Shown here piece by piece: positions 1 to 8,798 of a DNA stretch of 64,000 bases. Each line of letters begins with the position of its first letter. Within the stretch, counting starts at the first letter, position 1. The DNA is taken from contig SFKP01000010.1 in NCBI GenBank assembly GCA_004553715.1, positions 1 through 64,000 of the forward strand. The letters run 5' to 3'. The notes under the pieces were generated by a model. The model was given only the letters and a program-made list of their open reading frames with translations. It had not been told where the DNA came from and did no database searches. The position numbers and the translations under genes are program-made. This DNA is from Clostridiales bacterium. GTDB taxonomy: Bacteria; Bacillota; Clostridia; TANB77; CAG-508.

Positions 1-123
1 ACACTCCAAACGCAGTATCTTACTAATATTTTACCACTTTTTTGTATAAAACTAAAATCAACATCATATAAAAGTGGAATTTAAAAATAAAATTAAGTAT
101 TTATGAAAATTTAGCACAAAGTA

Positions 124-152
124 TTGATTTTGTAAATAAAATGAAGTATAAT
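124..152 (+). promoter_or_regulatory. SigA-type promoter of the toxin-antitoxin locus
   Basis: A -35 box TTGATT (124-129) is followed by a 17-base spacer and a perfect -10 box TATAAT (147-152). A start near 159 would place the whole antitoxin repeat array in the transcript, which is the known layout of type III toxin-antitoxin loci. Bases 1-123 show no gene or other feature that I can support; CCACTTTT and AAAAGTGG near 33-90 form a weak inverted repeat. Confidence 0.75.
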
Positions 153-158
153 GAATAT

Positions 159-348
159 ACTAATATTGATAAATTAATTTATCAAATAAACTAGGTTGCA
201 CAAGCCTTTGATTAATTTCATAAACAAGTGCAAATTAAACATTAGGTTAGATATGAGCCTTTAGGGATGCGAATCCTATAAACGAATATCCTATTGAACA
301 TTAGGTTAGAAACGAGCCTTTAGTTTACTATAAACGAGTTTCCAGAAA
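159..348 (+). ncRNA. toxI: Type III antitoxin RNA (ToxI-like), three pseudoknot-forming repeats
   Basis: Three imperfect repeats begin with AGGTT at 193, 244 and 303, a period of 51-59 bases. Each holds AGGTT-loop-AGCCT, which forms a 5-bp stem, then a spacer and ATAAAC(G/A)A. The hairpin loop pairs with bases downstream in every copy, and the pairing partners covary: GCAC 198-201 with GTGC 228-231, GATAT 250-254 with ATATC 286-290, and GAAAC 309-313 with GTTTC 338-342. That is an H-type pseudoknot, as in known ToxI antitoxin RNAs, which are cut from a tandem-repeat precursor by their cognate ToxN and then inhibit it. The repeats here are unusually divergent from one another. The ends of the RNA are inferred. 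Confidence 0.82.
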
Positions 349-349
349 A

Positions 350-383
350 ATTATGGGGGTACTTAAAAAAGTATCCCCATAAT
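350..383 (+). terminator. Attenuating terminator between antitoxin RNA and toxin gene
   Basis: A 13-bp stem (350-362 with 371-383, one G-U pair) closes an 8-base A-rich loop. The T-run after it is short, so read-through into the toxin gene is expected. Type III loci use exactly such a leaky terminator to make much antitoxin RNA and little toxin mRNA. Confidence 0.8.
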
Positions 384-402
384 TTGTAATACGGAGGAAT
401 AA

Positions 403-933
403 ATGAAAGATACAAAGAAAATAAAATTAGGAAAATTAAATTTTTATATTATAGATGATAATTATATTAAATATTTAAGTCAATTTGATAAACATATTGC
501 TTATAATAAAAATGAAAAAAGACCATATATAGGAGTTGTAATTATTGTTGAAGAACATTATTATTTTGCACCCTTATTTTCTCCAAAACAAAAACATAAA
601 ACATATAAAGATAATTTAACTTTTTTTAAAATTATAAATACTAAAACAAAAAATGATTTGGGTATAATTAGATTTTCAGATATGATACCAGTACCTCAAG
701 AAAGTGTTTATTTATTAGATATAAAAAGTAAAAGTTATGGATATAAAAGGTTACTTTCAGAACAATATTCTTATATAAATAAGCCTGAGAATAAAGCTAA
801 GATTATGGAAAAGGCAGAAAAGATTTATAGTATAGTTACTAAAAGTAGTAAAAGTAAGATGGCTAAATTTTATAAAGATTTAAGTTGTGATTTCAAATTA
901 TTAGAAGAAAAAAGTGCTGAATATAAAGTTTAA
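403..933 (+). CDS. toxN: Type III toxin, ToxN/AbiQ family endoribonuclease
   Basis: The 176-residue protein matches the ToxN/AbiQ family in length and in the order of its motifs: YIKYLSQFD (21-29), RPYIGVV (40-46), FAPLFSPKQKH (55-65), MIPV (94-97), YKRLLSEQY (114-122) and DFKLLEEK (163-170). Family members are sequence-specific endoribonucleases held inactive by pseudoknot RNA and often give abortive-infection phage resistance. A strong GGAGG site (393-397) lies just upstream of the ATG. The upstream repeat RNA, leaky terminator and downstream terminator complete a canonical bicistronic locus. Whether it belongs to the ToxIN or the CptIN subfamily cannot be settled by eye. The gene is very AT-rich and lies beside a truncated spore-coat gene, which suggests acquisition. 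Confidence 0.9.
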   Translation: MKDTKKIKLGKLNFYIIDDNYIKYLSQFDKHIAYNKNEKRPYIGVVIIVEEHYYFAPLFSPKQKHKTYKDNLTFFKIINTKTKNDLGIIRFSDMIPVPQESVYLLDIKSKSYGYKRLLSEQYSYINKPENKAKIMEKAEKIYSIVTKSSKSKMAKFYKDLSCDFKLLEEKSAEYKV

Positions 934-940
934 TAAATAA

Positions 941-987
941 AAAGTTCACTTAGTGTACTTTAGTTCACCGGGTGAACTTTCTTTTTA
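941..987 (+). terminator. Terminator after toxN
   Basis: GTTCACC (963-969) pairs with GGTGAAC (971-977). An alternative longer stem uses AAAGTTCAC at 941 with GTGAACTTT. A T-rich tract follows, ending in CTTTTT. It closes the toxin-antitoxin transcript. Confidence 0.75.
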
Positions 988-1038
988 TATACTATTTCAC
1001 AGCCAATAATCATAAATTTTTTTGATTGACAACATCGT

Positions 1039-1455
1039 GGAACTGAAGAACTAGCCCATTTAGAAATGGTTGGTACAATAGTTCACCAGCTAACCGCTAA
1101 TGTTTCTCCAGAAGAAATGAAAAAAGCTGGTTTAGGAGCATATTATACAGACCATGGATTAGGAGTATATCCACAATCAGCAGGAGGAATTCCTTTTGAT
1201 GCAACAGCACTTGCTGTTAAAGGAGACCCTATTGCAGACCTGCAAGAAGATTTGGCTGCAGAACAAAAAGCTCGTGCAACATACGAAAAAATAATCAACT
1301 TATGTAAAGATGAACCTGATGTAATTGATCCAATACGTTTCTTGCGTGAAAGAGAAGTCGTTCATTTTCAAAGATTTGGTGAAGCTCTACGTGGTGTACA
1401 AGAAAGACTTGCAGAAAAGAAATTTTATATGAATAATTCAAATTATACTATGTAA
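1039..1455 (+). pseudogene. cotJC: 5'-truncated CotJC / manganese-catalase family spore coat protein
   Basis: The reading frame opens with GTEELAHLE, the internal metal-binding segment of the CotJC/Mn-catalase family, and then continues past the first ATG at 1066 through KGDPIADL, EKARATYE and FLREREVVHFQRF to a normal-looking C-terminus. About 139 residues are present against roughly 190 in CotJC, so the first helices with earlier metal ligands are missing. An in-frame TGA at 1027-1029 and the toxin terminator lie immediately upstream, so no start with a ribosome binding site is available. I read this as the 3' remnant of a gene cut by arrival of the toxin-antitoxin locus; the 5' part may lie outside the window. 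CotJC normally sits in a cotJABC operon and is incorporated into the spore coat. Confidence 0.8.
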
Positions 1456-1477
1456 ATTTTGGCATAACCTTACTGAA

Positions 1478-1548
1478 GTAGCCTAACCTTGTTGTATACG
1501 GAAAAATCGTTGGTCTTTCAAGAAAAAAGTCAATTTTTCCTATACAAT
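1478..1548 (+). repeat. Dispersed hairpin repeat (family B, copy 1)
   Basis: GTAGCCTAACCTTG leads into TTGTATACGGAAAAATC, which pairs with a T-rich right arm ending in CCTATACAAT. About 30 bases of the left arm recur identically at 48434, where the right arm is also conserved. It lies directly after the cotJC remnant and may act as a 3'-end hairpin. Confidence 0.7.
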
Positions 1549-1569
1549 GATTTTTTTATAACTAACAGT

Positions 1570-1593
1570 AAAAATCCCCTTTAGGGGATTTTT
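1570..1593. terminator. Bidirectional terminator, cotJC remnant / sodC
   Basis: AAAAATCCCCT (1570-1580) and AGGGGATTTTT (1583-1593) form an 11-bp stem with a 2-base spacer and T-runs on both strands. It overlaps the stop codon of the superoxide dismutase gene on the minus strand. Confidence 0.85.
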
Positions 1594-2063
1594 TAATCTT
1601 TACTATTTTCGATTATTCCACAAGCAATTTTCTTTCCTGAATTTCCACTTGGCTGAGTTTTAAAATCATCAGGCATATCATGTATTATTACTGTTTTCCC
1701 AATTATATCTTCTATTTTAAATTTATCTGTCAAAACTTTCATATATGCAAACCCATTATTTTCTAATAAAGGAGGTAAATCTCCTGAATGGAATGGATGA
1801 TTGCATTTATTTATACTAAAATGGCCATTACTGTCAGCAAATTCGTCTTCTGCATTTCCTGTACAAGAAGTTCCATTATGAATATGAAATCCGAAAAATC
1901 TACCTTGACATTCTTTTTCTTTATTTGTTGGCAAACCAAAAATTTTTGCTGTTACTAACACACCTTTTTTATTTTTTTTAAAATAAACAGTACCTTTTAT
2001 ATTTGGGTATTCTTTCCCTCCTTTAATATTCGCTATTGTAGTGCTAAAAACTTCTGAAAACAT
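1593..2063 (-). CDS. sodC: Cu/Zn superoxide dismutase family protein, cytoplasmic form
   Basis: The 156-residue protein carries the Cu/Zn SOD ligand set in the right order: FHIH (H60, H62), GHFS (H81), CNHPFHSGDL (H89, H92, D95) and the second copper motif IIHDMPDDF (H128). C67 and C148 (in KKIACGII) can form the conserved disulphide. The reaction is dismutation of superoxide to oxygen and hydrogen peroxide. Unlike most bacterial SodC proteins it has no signal peptide or lipobox, so it is probably cytoplasmic, a form also seen in anaerobic Firmicutes. AGGAGG lies just upstream of the ATG. The gene stands alone between terminators; broken metK is its upstream neighbour on the same strand. Confidence 0.88.
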   Translation of the reverse strand: MFSEVFSTTIANIKGGKEYPNIKGTVYFKKNKKGVLVTAKIFGLPTNKEKECQGRFFGFHIHNGTSCTGNAEDEFADSNGHFSINKCNHPFHSGDLPPLLENNGFAYMKVLTDKFKIEDIIGKTVIIHDMPDDFKTQPSGNSGKKIACGIIENSKD

Positions 2064-2116
2064 AAATTAACCTCCTATTATTTATTATATGATAAATATT
2101 AAGAAGTTGTTTAGAA

Positions 2117-3179
2117 TCATTTTGTTATTATCTCCCATGGTAAATTCGCTTTTCCGAAATGTCCATAATTTGTTGTTTTTGAATATATTGGCTCTAGTAA
2201 CCCTAAATAATTAATAATTCCTTGTGGAGTTAAATCATATTTTGATTTTATTAATTCTACTAATTCTTCTTCTGATTTATTGCCTGTATCAAATGTATTA
2301 ACACAAATAGATAATGGTTCCTTTATTCCAATTCCATAAGAAACCTGTATTTCACATTTTCTTGCATAACCTTTTGCTACTATATTTTTAGCAATATGTC
2401 TTAACATATATGCAGCAGACCTATCAACTTTACTTGCATCCTTTCCTGAAAAGGCCCCTCCACCATGTCTGGCATATCCACCATAAGTATCTACAATTAG
2501 CTTTCGTCCTGTTAATCCTGTATCTCCTAAAGGTCCTCCTATAACAAATCTACCTGTTGGGTTGATATATATTTTCGTTTTGCTATCCATCATATTGTTA
2601 GGCATAACTTTTTTTATAACTTTTTCGATAATATCTTTTTCTAATTCTTCTTTTTTTACTTTATCTAAATGTTGTGTAGATATTAGGATTGTATCTGTTC
2701 TTTTAGGTTTATCATCTTCATATTCTACTGTTACTTGCACTTTTCCATCTGGTCTTAAATATGATATTTCACCATTTTTTCGTACTTCAGCTAATCTTTT
2801 TGATAATTTATGTGCAATAGTTATTGCATAAGGCATAAATTCTGGAGTTTCATCACATGCATACCCAAACATAATGCCTTGGTCCCCCGCTCCACCAATA
2901 TCTACTCCTAAAGCTATATCTGGGCTTTGTTTTGTAATGTTAATATTTATCTTACAATTTCTATAATCTAAATCTGTACTGCTGTTGTCAAAATTTAGCA
3001 TTAGATGTAATCTGCCCTGCAATAGTTATATTGTCTTTCATTGCAAATACTTCTACTGCAACTCTTGAATTTTTATCTTGTTTTAAACATTCATCTAGTA
3101 TTGAATCAGCAATATAGTCACAAAGTTTGTCTGGGTGACCTTCTGTGACGCTTTCTGATGTGAATAAATATTTTTTCAT
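2117..3179 (-). pseudogene. metK: S-adenosylmethionine synthetase, frame-broken with internal deletion
   Basis: The first 63 residues ([16 protein letters not shown], then a GQITSNA segment) are a normal MetK N-terminus ending at a TGA near 2990. A second frame overlaps the end and supplies the rest: [34 protein letters not shown], the substrate loop GGGAFSGKD, and the C-terminal [11 protein letters not shown]. Joining the frames omits about 15 residues that the family has between the two segments, so this is a loss of roughly 45 bases plus a phase change, not a single-base slip. MetK makes SAM from methionine and ATP and is normally essential. Either another copy exists or the assembly is wrong here. 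The junction reads TTT TGA C, which resembles the +1 site of prfB, but shifting there would not restore the missing residues. No SAM riboswitch is recognisable upstream. Confidence 0.8.
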
Positions 3180-3308
3180 TTAATTTTACCTCCAATAATT
3201 TATTTATAGCATTTTAATTATACCCTTTTTGTTCTTTTTTATTGCATTTTATTCTAACGATTTATTTTTGCAGACTGTCAGAATCCCGCGTTATGTATAT
3301 ATGCAAAG

Positions 3309-3336
3309 AAAGCAGGACTTTCATAAGCCCTGCTTT
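3309..3336 (-). terminator. Terminator after tuf
   Basis: AAAGCAGG (3309-3316) pairs with CCTGCTTT (3329-3336) around a 12-base loop. It lies 20 bases beyond the tuf stop on the minus strand. The T-run is interrupted, so termination may be partial. Confidence 0.65.
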
Positions 3337-3356
3337 TCACTTTTCAAGTATCAAAA

Positions 3357-4559
3357 TTATTCCATTATATCAGAAACAATTCCTGAACCAACTGTTCTAC
3401 CACCTTCACGGATAGCAAATCTTAATCCTTTTTCCATAGCAATTGGTGTAATTAATTCGATTGTCATTGTGATGTTATCTCCTGGCATTACCATTTCTGT
3501 TCCTGCTGGTAATTCAATAACACCTGTAACATCTGTTGTTCTGAAATAGAATTGTGGTCTATATCCATTAAAGAATGGTGTATGTCTTCCACCTTCTTCT
3601 TTAGTTAAGATATAAACTTCTGCTTTAAATTTTGTATGTGGATGTATTGATCCTGGTTTTGCTAAAACTTGACCTCTTTCGATATCTTTTCTATCAATAC
3701 CTCTTAATAGAACACCGATATTGTCTCCTGCTTCAGCTTGGTCTAATAGTTTTCTAAACATTTCAACACCTGTTACAACAGATTTTTTCTTTTCTGTTGA
3801 TAAACCAACTATTTCAACTTCGTCTTGAACTTTTACAACTCCTCTTTCAACTCTACCTGTTGCAACTGTTCCTCTACCTGTAATAGAGAATACGTCTTCA
3901 ACTGGCATTAAGAAATCTCCGTCTGTTGGTCTGTCTGGTGTTGGGATATAATTATCTACTGCATCCATTAATTCTTTCATACATTGATATTCTGGTGCAT
4001 TTGGATCTGTTGATGTAGATTCTAGAACTTTTAATGAAGATCCTTTTATAATTGGAATTTCATCTCCTGGGAATTCGTAGCTAGATAATAAATCTCTAAC
4101 TTCCATTTCAACTAATTCTAATAATTCTGGGTCATCAACCATATCGCATTTATTTAAGTAAACAACAATATATTTAACACCAACTTGTCTTGCAAGTAAT
4201 ATATGCTCTCTTGTTTGAGGCATTGGGCCATCAGCTGCTGAAACAACTAATATTGCTCCATCCATTTGTGCTGCACCTGTAATCATATTTTTTACATAGT
4301 CAGCGTGTCCTGGACAGTCAACGTGTGCATAGTGTCTTTTTTCTGTTTCATATTCAACGTGTGCTGTATTGATTGTAATTCCTCTTGCTTTTTCTTCTGG
4401 TGCTCCGTCGATTTGATCATATGCTGTGTATTGAGCCTTTCCTAATAATCCTAACCATTTTGTAATAGCTGCTGTTGTTGTTGTTTTTCCGTGGTCTACG
4501 TGACCAATTGTACCAATGTTAACATGTGGTTTTGTTCTTTCAAATTTTGCTTTTGCCAT
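3357..4559 (-). CDS. tuf: Elongation factor Tu
   Basis: The 400-residue protein is full length. It has the GTPase motifs GHVDHGKT (G1, about 19-26), DCPGH (G3), NKCD (G4) and GSSLK (G5), followed by the two beta-barrel domains ending in [13 protein letters not shown]-Tu-GTP delivers aminoacyl-tRNA to the ribosomal A site. It is the last gene of the str cluster rpsL-rpsG-fusA-tuf, but 265 bases separate it from fusA, including a hairpin and a possible promoter (TTGCAA then TAAAAT after 17 bases, near 4645-4675), so it probably also has its own transcript. Confidence 0.98.
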   Translation of the reverse strand: MAKAKFERTKPHVNIGTIGHVDHGKTTTTAAITKWLGLLGKAQYTAYDQIDGAPEEKARGITINTAHVEYETEKRHYAHVDCPGHADYVKNMITGAAQMDGAILVVSAADGPMPQTREHILLARQVGVKYIVVYLNKCDMVDDPELLELVEMEVRDLLSSYEFPGDEIPIIKGSSLKVLESTSTDPNAPEYQCMKELMDAVDNYIPTPDRPTDGDFLMPVEDVFSITGRGTVATGRVERGVVKVQDEVEIVGLSTEKKKSVVTGVEMFRKLLDQAEAGDNIGVLLRGIDRKDIERGQVLAKPGSIHPHTKFKAEVYILTKEEGGRHTPFFNGYRPQFYFRTTDVTGVIELPAGTEMVMPGDNITMTIELITPIAMEKGLRFAIREGGRTVGSGIVSDIME

Positions 4560-4730
4560 TTAATTTTTCCTCCTTTAAATTTTTTAAATTAGATTTTTCT
4601 AATTTTTTATTTTTTTAAAATTAATAACAAATTATCAAGCAATTGTTATTTTATAACAATTTTACTTTTTTTGCAATAGTTTATTGCATTTTATTTTATA
4701 AATAATTACTAGTTAATTATATTGTCTTCA

Positions 4731-4801
4731 AATCTGTTCCATCTTGCGGGATGTAGGACTTTTTTTCCTTCATTCTTGAAAATAAAAGTACCACATCCTC
4801 T
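4731..4801 (+). repeat. Divergent relative of the MITE-like element, hairpin between fusA and tuf
   Basis: AATCTGTTCCATCTTGC matches the left part of the dispersed element (AATCCGCTCCATCTTGC). The remainder forms a different hairpin in which GGATGT-type sequence at the right pairs with ACATCC-type sequence at the left. A better match is the reverse complement of 13584-13657. On the minus strand this hairpin lies just after the fusA stop and could act as an attenuator before tuf. Confidence 0.55.
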
Positions 4802-4824
4802 AAGGAACTATTATTAACTAATAA

Positions 4825-6909
4825 TTAGTCCTCATTTTTTGCTCTAGAAGCAACTATTGTTTCTAGTATTGATTTTGGAACTTCTTCGTAATGGCTTGGT
4901 TCCATTGCATAAGTACCTCTACCTTGTGTTTTTGAACGCAAGTCTGTTGCATATCCAAACATTTCAGAAAGTGGAATAAATGCTCTAATTATTTGCATTC
5001 CGTTTCTAGCTTCTAACCCTTCCATCTTTCCACGTCTTGAGTTTACATCTCCTATAACATCTCCCATATATTCTTCTGGAACTGTTATTTCAACTTTCAT
5101 TATTGGCTCTAATATAACTGATTTTGCTTGTTTACATCCTTCTTTGAATGCCATTGAACCAGCTATTTTGAATGCCATTTCTGAAGAGTCAACATCATGG
5201 TAAGAACCATCTACTAAAGTAGCTTTGAAGTCTATAACTGGGTATCCTGCAAGAATTCCGCTTTCAGCAGCCTCACGAATACCTTCTTCCGTTGGTTTTA
5301 CATATTCTTTTGGAACAACACCACCAACGATTTTGCTTTCGAATTCAATTCCTTTTCCAGGCTCTAATGGTTCTAATTCGATCCATACGTGTCCATATTG
5401 TCCACGACCACCAGATTGACGAATGAATTTTCCTTCTACTCTTACCTTATTTCTAATTGTTTCTTTATAAGAAACTTGTGGTTTACCTACATTACATTCA
5501 ACCTTAAATTCTCTTTTTAATCTATCTACTATAATATCTAAGTGTAATTCACCCATACCAGCAATGATAGTTTGACCTGTTTCATGATTTGTATATGTTT
5601 TAAATGTTGGGTCTTCTTCTGAAAGTTTAGCAAGTGCAATACCCATTTTTTCTTGAGCTACTTTATCTTTTGGCTCTATAGCTATTTCAATAACTGGTTC
5701 TGGGAATTCCATAGATTCTAGTATAACTGGATGGTTAATATCACATAATGTGTCACCTGTTGTAACTTCTCTTAAGCCAACTGCTGCTGCGATATCTCCC
5801 GCATATACTTTTTCAATGTCTTCTCTGTGGTTTGCATGCATTTGAAGTATTCTTCCTATTCTTTCTTTTTTATCTTTATTAGCATTTAATACTGTTGAAC
5901 CAGACTCTAATGTTCCTGAATATACTCTAAAAAAGCATAATTTTCCAACAAATGGGTCTGTTGCAATTTTGAATGCTAATGCTGCAAATGGTTCTGTATC
6001 TGATGTTTTTCTTTCTGTCTCATTACCATCTAAATCAACACCTTTTATATGAGGTACATCTAATGGTGATGGCATAAATGCTACTATATAATTTAATAGC
6101 TCTTGAACGCCTTTATTTTTATATGATGAACCACAGCAAACAGGTACTATTTTATTTGCTATTGTACCAATTCTTAAACCTTTTTTGATTTCATCTTCAG
6201 AAAGTTCTTCACCATCTAAATATTTCATCATTAATTCATCATCTTGTTCTGCGGCTGCTTCAACCATTTGGGCTCTAAATTTTTCTGCAGTCTCTTTTAA
6301 TTCCTCTGGGATCTCTGTTTCTTCAATTTCTTTTCCTAAATCATCTTTATGAATAAGGGCTTTCATTCTAATTAAATCAACAATTCCTTTAAAAGAATCT
6401 TCTGCACCAACTGGTATTTCTACAGGAATTGCATTTGCATTTAATCTTTCTTTCATTTGTTTTACACATGCAAAAAAATCTGCACCTGTAGTATCCATTT
6501 TATTTACATAAGCCATTCTTGGTACTTGGTATTTATCAGCTTGTCTCCAAACAGTTTCTGATTGTGGTTGAACTCCACCTTTTGCACAAAATACTGTTAC
6601 AGATCCATCTAATACTCTTAAAGATCTCTCAACTTCAACTGTAAAATCAACGTGACCTGGTGTATCAATAATATTTATTCTATGATTTAACCATTGGCAA
6701 GTTGTAGCAGCAGAAGTAATAGTAATACCTCTTTCTTGCTCTTGTTCCATCCAGTCCATTGTAGCTGCACCTTCGTGAACTTCACCAATTTTATGAGTTT
6801 TTCCTGTATAGAATAAAATTCTCTCTGTTGTTGTTGTTTTGCCAGCATCAATATGAGCCATTATTCCTATATTTCTTGTTCTCTCTAATGGAAACGCTCT
6901 GTTTGACAT
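4825..6909 (-). CDS. fusA: Elongation factor G
   Basis: This is a full-length 694-residue EF-G. It has GTPase motifs AHIDAGKTT (17-25), DTPGH (about 82) and NKMD (about 136), the G' insert, and domains II to V including the [12 protein letters not shown] segment of domain IV. EF-G drives translocation and, with RRF, ribosome recycling. The start ATG follows rpsG by 18 bases and has a good AGGAGG site, as expected for the str operon. Confidence 0.98.
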   Translation of the reverse strand: MSNRAFPLERTRNIGIMAHIDAGKTTTTERILFYTGKTHKIGEVHEGAATMDWMEQEQERGITITSAATTCQWLNHRINIIDTPGHVDFTVEVERSLRVLDGSVTVFCAKGGVQPQSETVWRQADKYQVPRMAYVNKMDTTGADFFACVKQMKERLNANAIPVEIPVGAEDSFKGIVDLIRMKALIHKDDLGKEIEETEIPEELKETAEKFRAQMVEAAAEQDDELMMKYLDGEELSEDEIKKGLRIGTIANKIVPVCCGSSYKNKGVQELLNYIVAFMPSPLDVPHIKGVDLDGNETERKTSDTEPFAALAFKIATDPFVGKLCFFRVYSGTLESGSTVLNANKDKKERIGRILQMHANHREDIEKVYAGDIAAAVGLREVTTGDTLCDINHPVILESMEFPEPVIEIAIEPKDKVAQEKMGIALAKLSEEDPTFKTYTNHETGQTIIAGMGELHLDIIVDRLKREFKVECNVGKPQVSYKETIRNKVRVEGKFIRQSGGRGQYGHVWIELEPLEPGKGIEFESKIVGGVVPKEYVKPTEEGIREAAESGILAGYPVIDFKATLVDGSYHDVDSSEMAFKIAGSMAFKEGCKQAKSVILEPIMKVEITVPEEYMGDVIGDVNSRRGKMEGLEARNGMQIIRAFIPLSEMFGYATDLRSKTQGRGTYAMEPSHYEEVPKSILETIVASRAKNED

Positions 6910-6927
6910 TATTTTTTCCTCCTATTT

Positions 6928-7398
6928 TTAAAACTTGTAGTGAGCAAAAGCTTTATTAGCTTCAGCCATTCTATGCATTTCTTCTTTTTTCTTGAATGCT
7001 CCGCCAGTCATGTTAACTGCATCAATAATTTCGTTTGCTAATTTTTCAGCCATTGTTTTCTCATGTCTGTTTCTAGCATAACTTACTAAATATCTTAATC
7101 CTAGAGTTTGTCTTCTTTCTGCTCTAATTTCGATTGGAACTTGGTATGTTGCTCCACCTACACGTCTTGCTTTAACTTCAAGAACTGGCATAACATTATT
7201 TAATGCTTCCTCAAAAACCTCTAATGCATCTCTTCCTTGTTTTTCTTTAACAATATTGAATGCATCATATACAATTTTTTGAGCAACTGTCTTTTTACCA
7301 TCTAACATTACATTGTTTATTAATTTTGTAACAACTTTGCTATTATATATTGGATCTGGTAAAACATCTCTTTTTGCTATATATCCTCTTCTTGGCAC
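6928..7398 (-). CDS. rpsG: 30S ribosomal protein S7
   Basis: The 156-residue protein is a typical S7: it begins [16 protein letters not shown], contains [16 protein letters not shown] and [13 protein letters not shown], and ends with [14 protein letters not shown]7 nucleates assembly of the 3' domain of 16S rRNA. It is separated from rpsL by 151 bases with no gene and from fusA by only 18. Confidence 0.98.
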   Translation of the reverse strand: MPRRGYIAKRDVLPDPIYNSKVVTKLINNVMLDGKKTVAQKIVYDAFNIVKEKQGRDALEVFEEALNNVMPVLEVKARRVGGATYQVPIEIRAERRQTLGLRYLVSYARNRHEKTMAEKLANEIIDAVNMTGGAFKKKEEMHRMAEANKAFAHYKF

Positions 7399-7549
7399 TT
7401 TTTCTTCACTCCTTTTCTTTAATTAATAGATATTTTATACTAAAATATCAAAGTTACTCTGAAACTATTTTGCTTCAGTCAAGCGCTAATTATCTATATA
7501 AATTTTATTACATATCTTCATTAACACTTTTTAGAATAGTCCTTATGGT

Positions 7550-7963
7550 CTATTTTTTTGGTTTTTTTGCACCATACTTAGATCTAGCTTGCATTCTATC
7601 TTTTACACCTGCTGTATCTAAAGTACCTCTAATAATGTGGTATCTAACACCAGGGATATCTTTTACCCTTCCACCTCTGATTAATACTACGCTGTGTTCT
7701 TGCAAATTGTGACCTATTCCTGGGATATATGATGTTACTTCATATCCATTTGAAAGTCTAACCCTTGCAACTTTTCTTAAAGCAGAGTTTGGTTTCTTAG
7801 GTGTTACTGTTTTTACTACTGTACATACACCTCTTTTTTGTGGTGCTCTATTATTTGTTTGTCTATTTAGTTTTGAGTTAAATCCTTTTTGTAATGCTGG
7901 TGCTGTAGATTTTGTAGTACTTGTTTTTCTACCTTTTCTTACTAATTGGTTAATTGTTGGCAC
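7550..7963 (-). CDS. rpsL: 30S ribosomal protein S12
   Basis: The 137-residue protein has the S12 hallmarks [19 protein letters not shown] and [27 protein letters not shown] sequence (here KDIPGV), then [12 protein letters not shown]. The decoding-centre lysine of KKPNSA is retained. The start codon is GTG with AGGAGGTG upstream. It is the first gene of the str cluster and has a near-consensus promoter. The rpoBC genes that often precede it are not here. Confidence 0.98.
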   Translation of the reverse strand: MPTINQLVRKGRKTSTTKSTAPALQKGFNSKLNRQTNNRAPQKRGVCTVVKTVTPKKPNSALRKVARVRLSNGYEVTSYIPGIGHNLQEHSVVLIRGGRVKDIPGVRYHIIRGTLDTAGVKDRMQARSKYGAKKPKK

Positions 7964-8002
7964 TTGATATTCACCTCCTAAAATTAAACATTAACGCGAT
8001 AT

Positions 8003-8031
8003 ATTCTATCATTTTACATGCAATATGTCAA
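8003..8031 (-). promoter_or_regulatory. Promoter of the str operon
   Basis: On the minus strand a perfect -35 TTGACA (8026-8031) and -10 TAGAAT (8003-8008) are separated by exactly 17 bases, about 40 bases upstream of rpsL. It fits strong SigA-dependent expression of rpsL-rpsG-fusA. Confidence 0.85.
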
Positions 8032-8042
8032 GTAAAATGGCG

Positions 8043-8084
8043 AAAAACGAGAAAATTTCTTCATTATTAAACTTTCTCGTTTTT
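8043..8084 (-). terminator. Terminator overlapping the 3' end of ruvX
   Basis: AAAAACGAGAAA (8043-8054) and TTTCTCGTTTTT (8073-8084) form a 12-bp stem. The ruvX stop codon (8067-8069) lies in the loop. The stem is symmetrical and could work in both directions. Confidence 0.75.
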
Positions 8085-8506
8085 ATTATCATTTTTATTT
8101 ATATAAACTTCTAATATATATACTGCTGATATTGTATCTACAATGTTTTTTTTATTTTTAGATTCTACACCGAAGCTCATTCATTGTCCTATGTGCTTGC
8201 ACAGTTGTGAGCCTTTCATCTATTGTTTCTATTTTTATTTTATTATATTTGCATTTAAGTTTATGTATAAAACTTTCTGTACTCAAAGTTCTCTCAGTCT
8301 TTTCGCCTTTCATGTTTGTTGGCATTCCTACAACAATTGTATCTATTTCATATTCTTGTAAAATTGTATCTAACTCAGCTAATATTTTTTTATCATTACC
8401 GATTAGATGTAATAGTTTTTAACCCTTGTGCTGTTATCCCTAGTGGGTCAGTTATAGCAATTCCAGTTCGCACATCTCCATAATCTATTGATAAAATTCT
8501 TTTCAT
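8067..8506 (-). CDS. ruvX: Holliday junction resolvase-like RuvX/YqgF, with two +1 frameshift sites
   Basis: The protein starts MKRILSIDYGDVRTGIAITDP (RNase H-like fold, catalytic D8) one base after the ireB stop. At AAT CGG TAA (C at 8401) the zero frame ends. Skipping the C gives GNDKKILAEL, IVVGMPTNMKG and ETIDERLTTVQA, all YqgF family signatures. A second CGG (C at 8172) again ends the frame, and skipping its C gives GVESKNKKNIVDTISAVYIL, the expected C-terminal helix with the conserved Asp. The repaired protein has 145 residues, the usual length. RuvX processes the 5' end of pre-16S rRNA in E. coli and belongs with ireB in Firmicutes. Two independent breaks of the same kind in one short conserved gene argue for recoding rather than decay. 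Confidence 0.85.
8170..8172 (-). other. Putative +1 frameshift site CGG in ruvX (second)
   Basis: GAG CTT CGG TGT leads to a stop two codons later in the zero frame. Reading GAG CTT (C) GGT GTA restores the RuvX C-terminus. Confidence 0.75.
8399..8401 (-). other. Putative +1 frameshift site CGG in ruvX (first)
   Basis: AAT CGG TAA ends the zero frame immediately. Reading AAT (C) GGT AAT GAT restores the RuvX core. Confidence 0.75.
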
Positions 8507-8507
8507 A

Positions 8508-8762
8508 TTATTTATCTATTCCTATATATTTTTTTACCATTTCTTCTAATAGCTCATCTCGTTCTACTGTTCTAATAGTATTTCTAGCATTATTATAGCT
8601 AGTAATATATGTAGGATCACCAGATAATATATAACCAACTATTTGATTAACTGGATTGTAGCCTTTTTCTTGTAAAGCATTATATACTTCTTTTAAAACC
8701 ACTTGGATTTTGTCGCTTCTATCTTTTTCAACCTTAAAATTCATTGTTTCATCATTTACCAT
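8508..8762 (-). CDS. ireB: IreB family regulatory phosphoprotein (UPF0297)
   Basis: The 84-residue protein matches IreB: TMNFKVEKDRSDKIQVVLKEVYNALQEKGYNPVNQIVGYILSGDP-type sequence with the GYILSGDPTYI motif at about 42-52. In Enterococcus the homologue is a substrate of the PASTA kinase IreK and controls cephalosporin tolerance. A PASTA kinase (prkC) and its phosphatase lie at 51949-54672 of this window. Its stop codon is one base from the ruvX start, so the two are translationally coupled. Confidence 0.93.
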   Translation of the reverse strand: MVNDETMNFKVEKDRSDKIQVVLKEVYNALQEKGYNPVNQIVGYILSGDPTYITSYNNARNTIRTVERDELLEEMVKKYIGIDK

Positions 8763-8798
8763 TCCAAATCCTCCTAATCATATTATTTTTTATTTTTT

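Noticed and set aside
190..345. Tandem repeats that could suggest a small CRISPR array
   Set aside because: Only three diverged repeats, no constant-length spacers and no cas genes. The covarying pseudoknots and adjacent toxN identify a type III antitoxin.
2562..2831. Open frames antisense to core genes (for example here and at 5225-5419, 11183-11653, 58083-58556)
   Set aside because: They lie opposite conserved genes, lack ribosome binding sites and encode low-complexity hydrophobic sequence typical of AT-rich antisense frames.
2988..3022. prfB-like programmed +1 shift at TTT TGA C in metK
   Set aside because: A shift there still leaves out about 15 conserved residues, so deletion or misassembly is simpler.
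3180..3308. Possible SAM riboswitch upstream of metK
   Set aside because: The region lacks the conserved SAM-I stems and any clear aptamer-like pairing.
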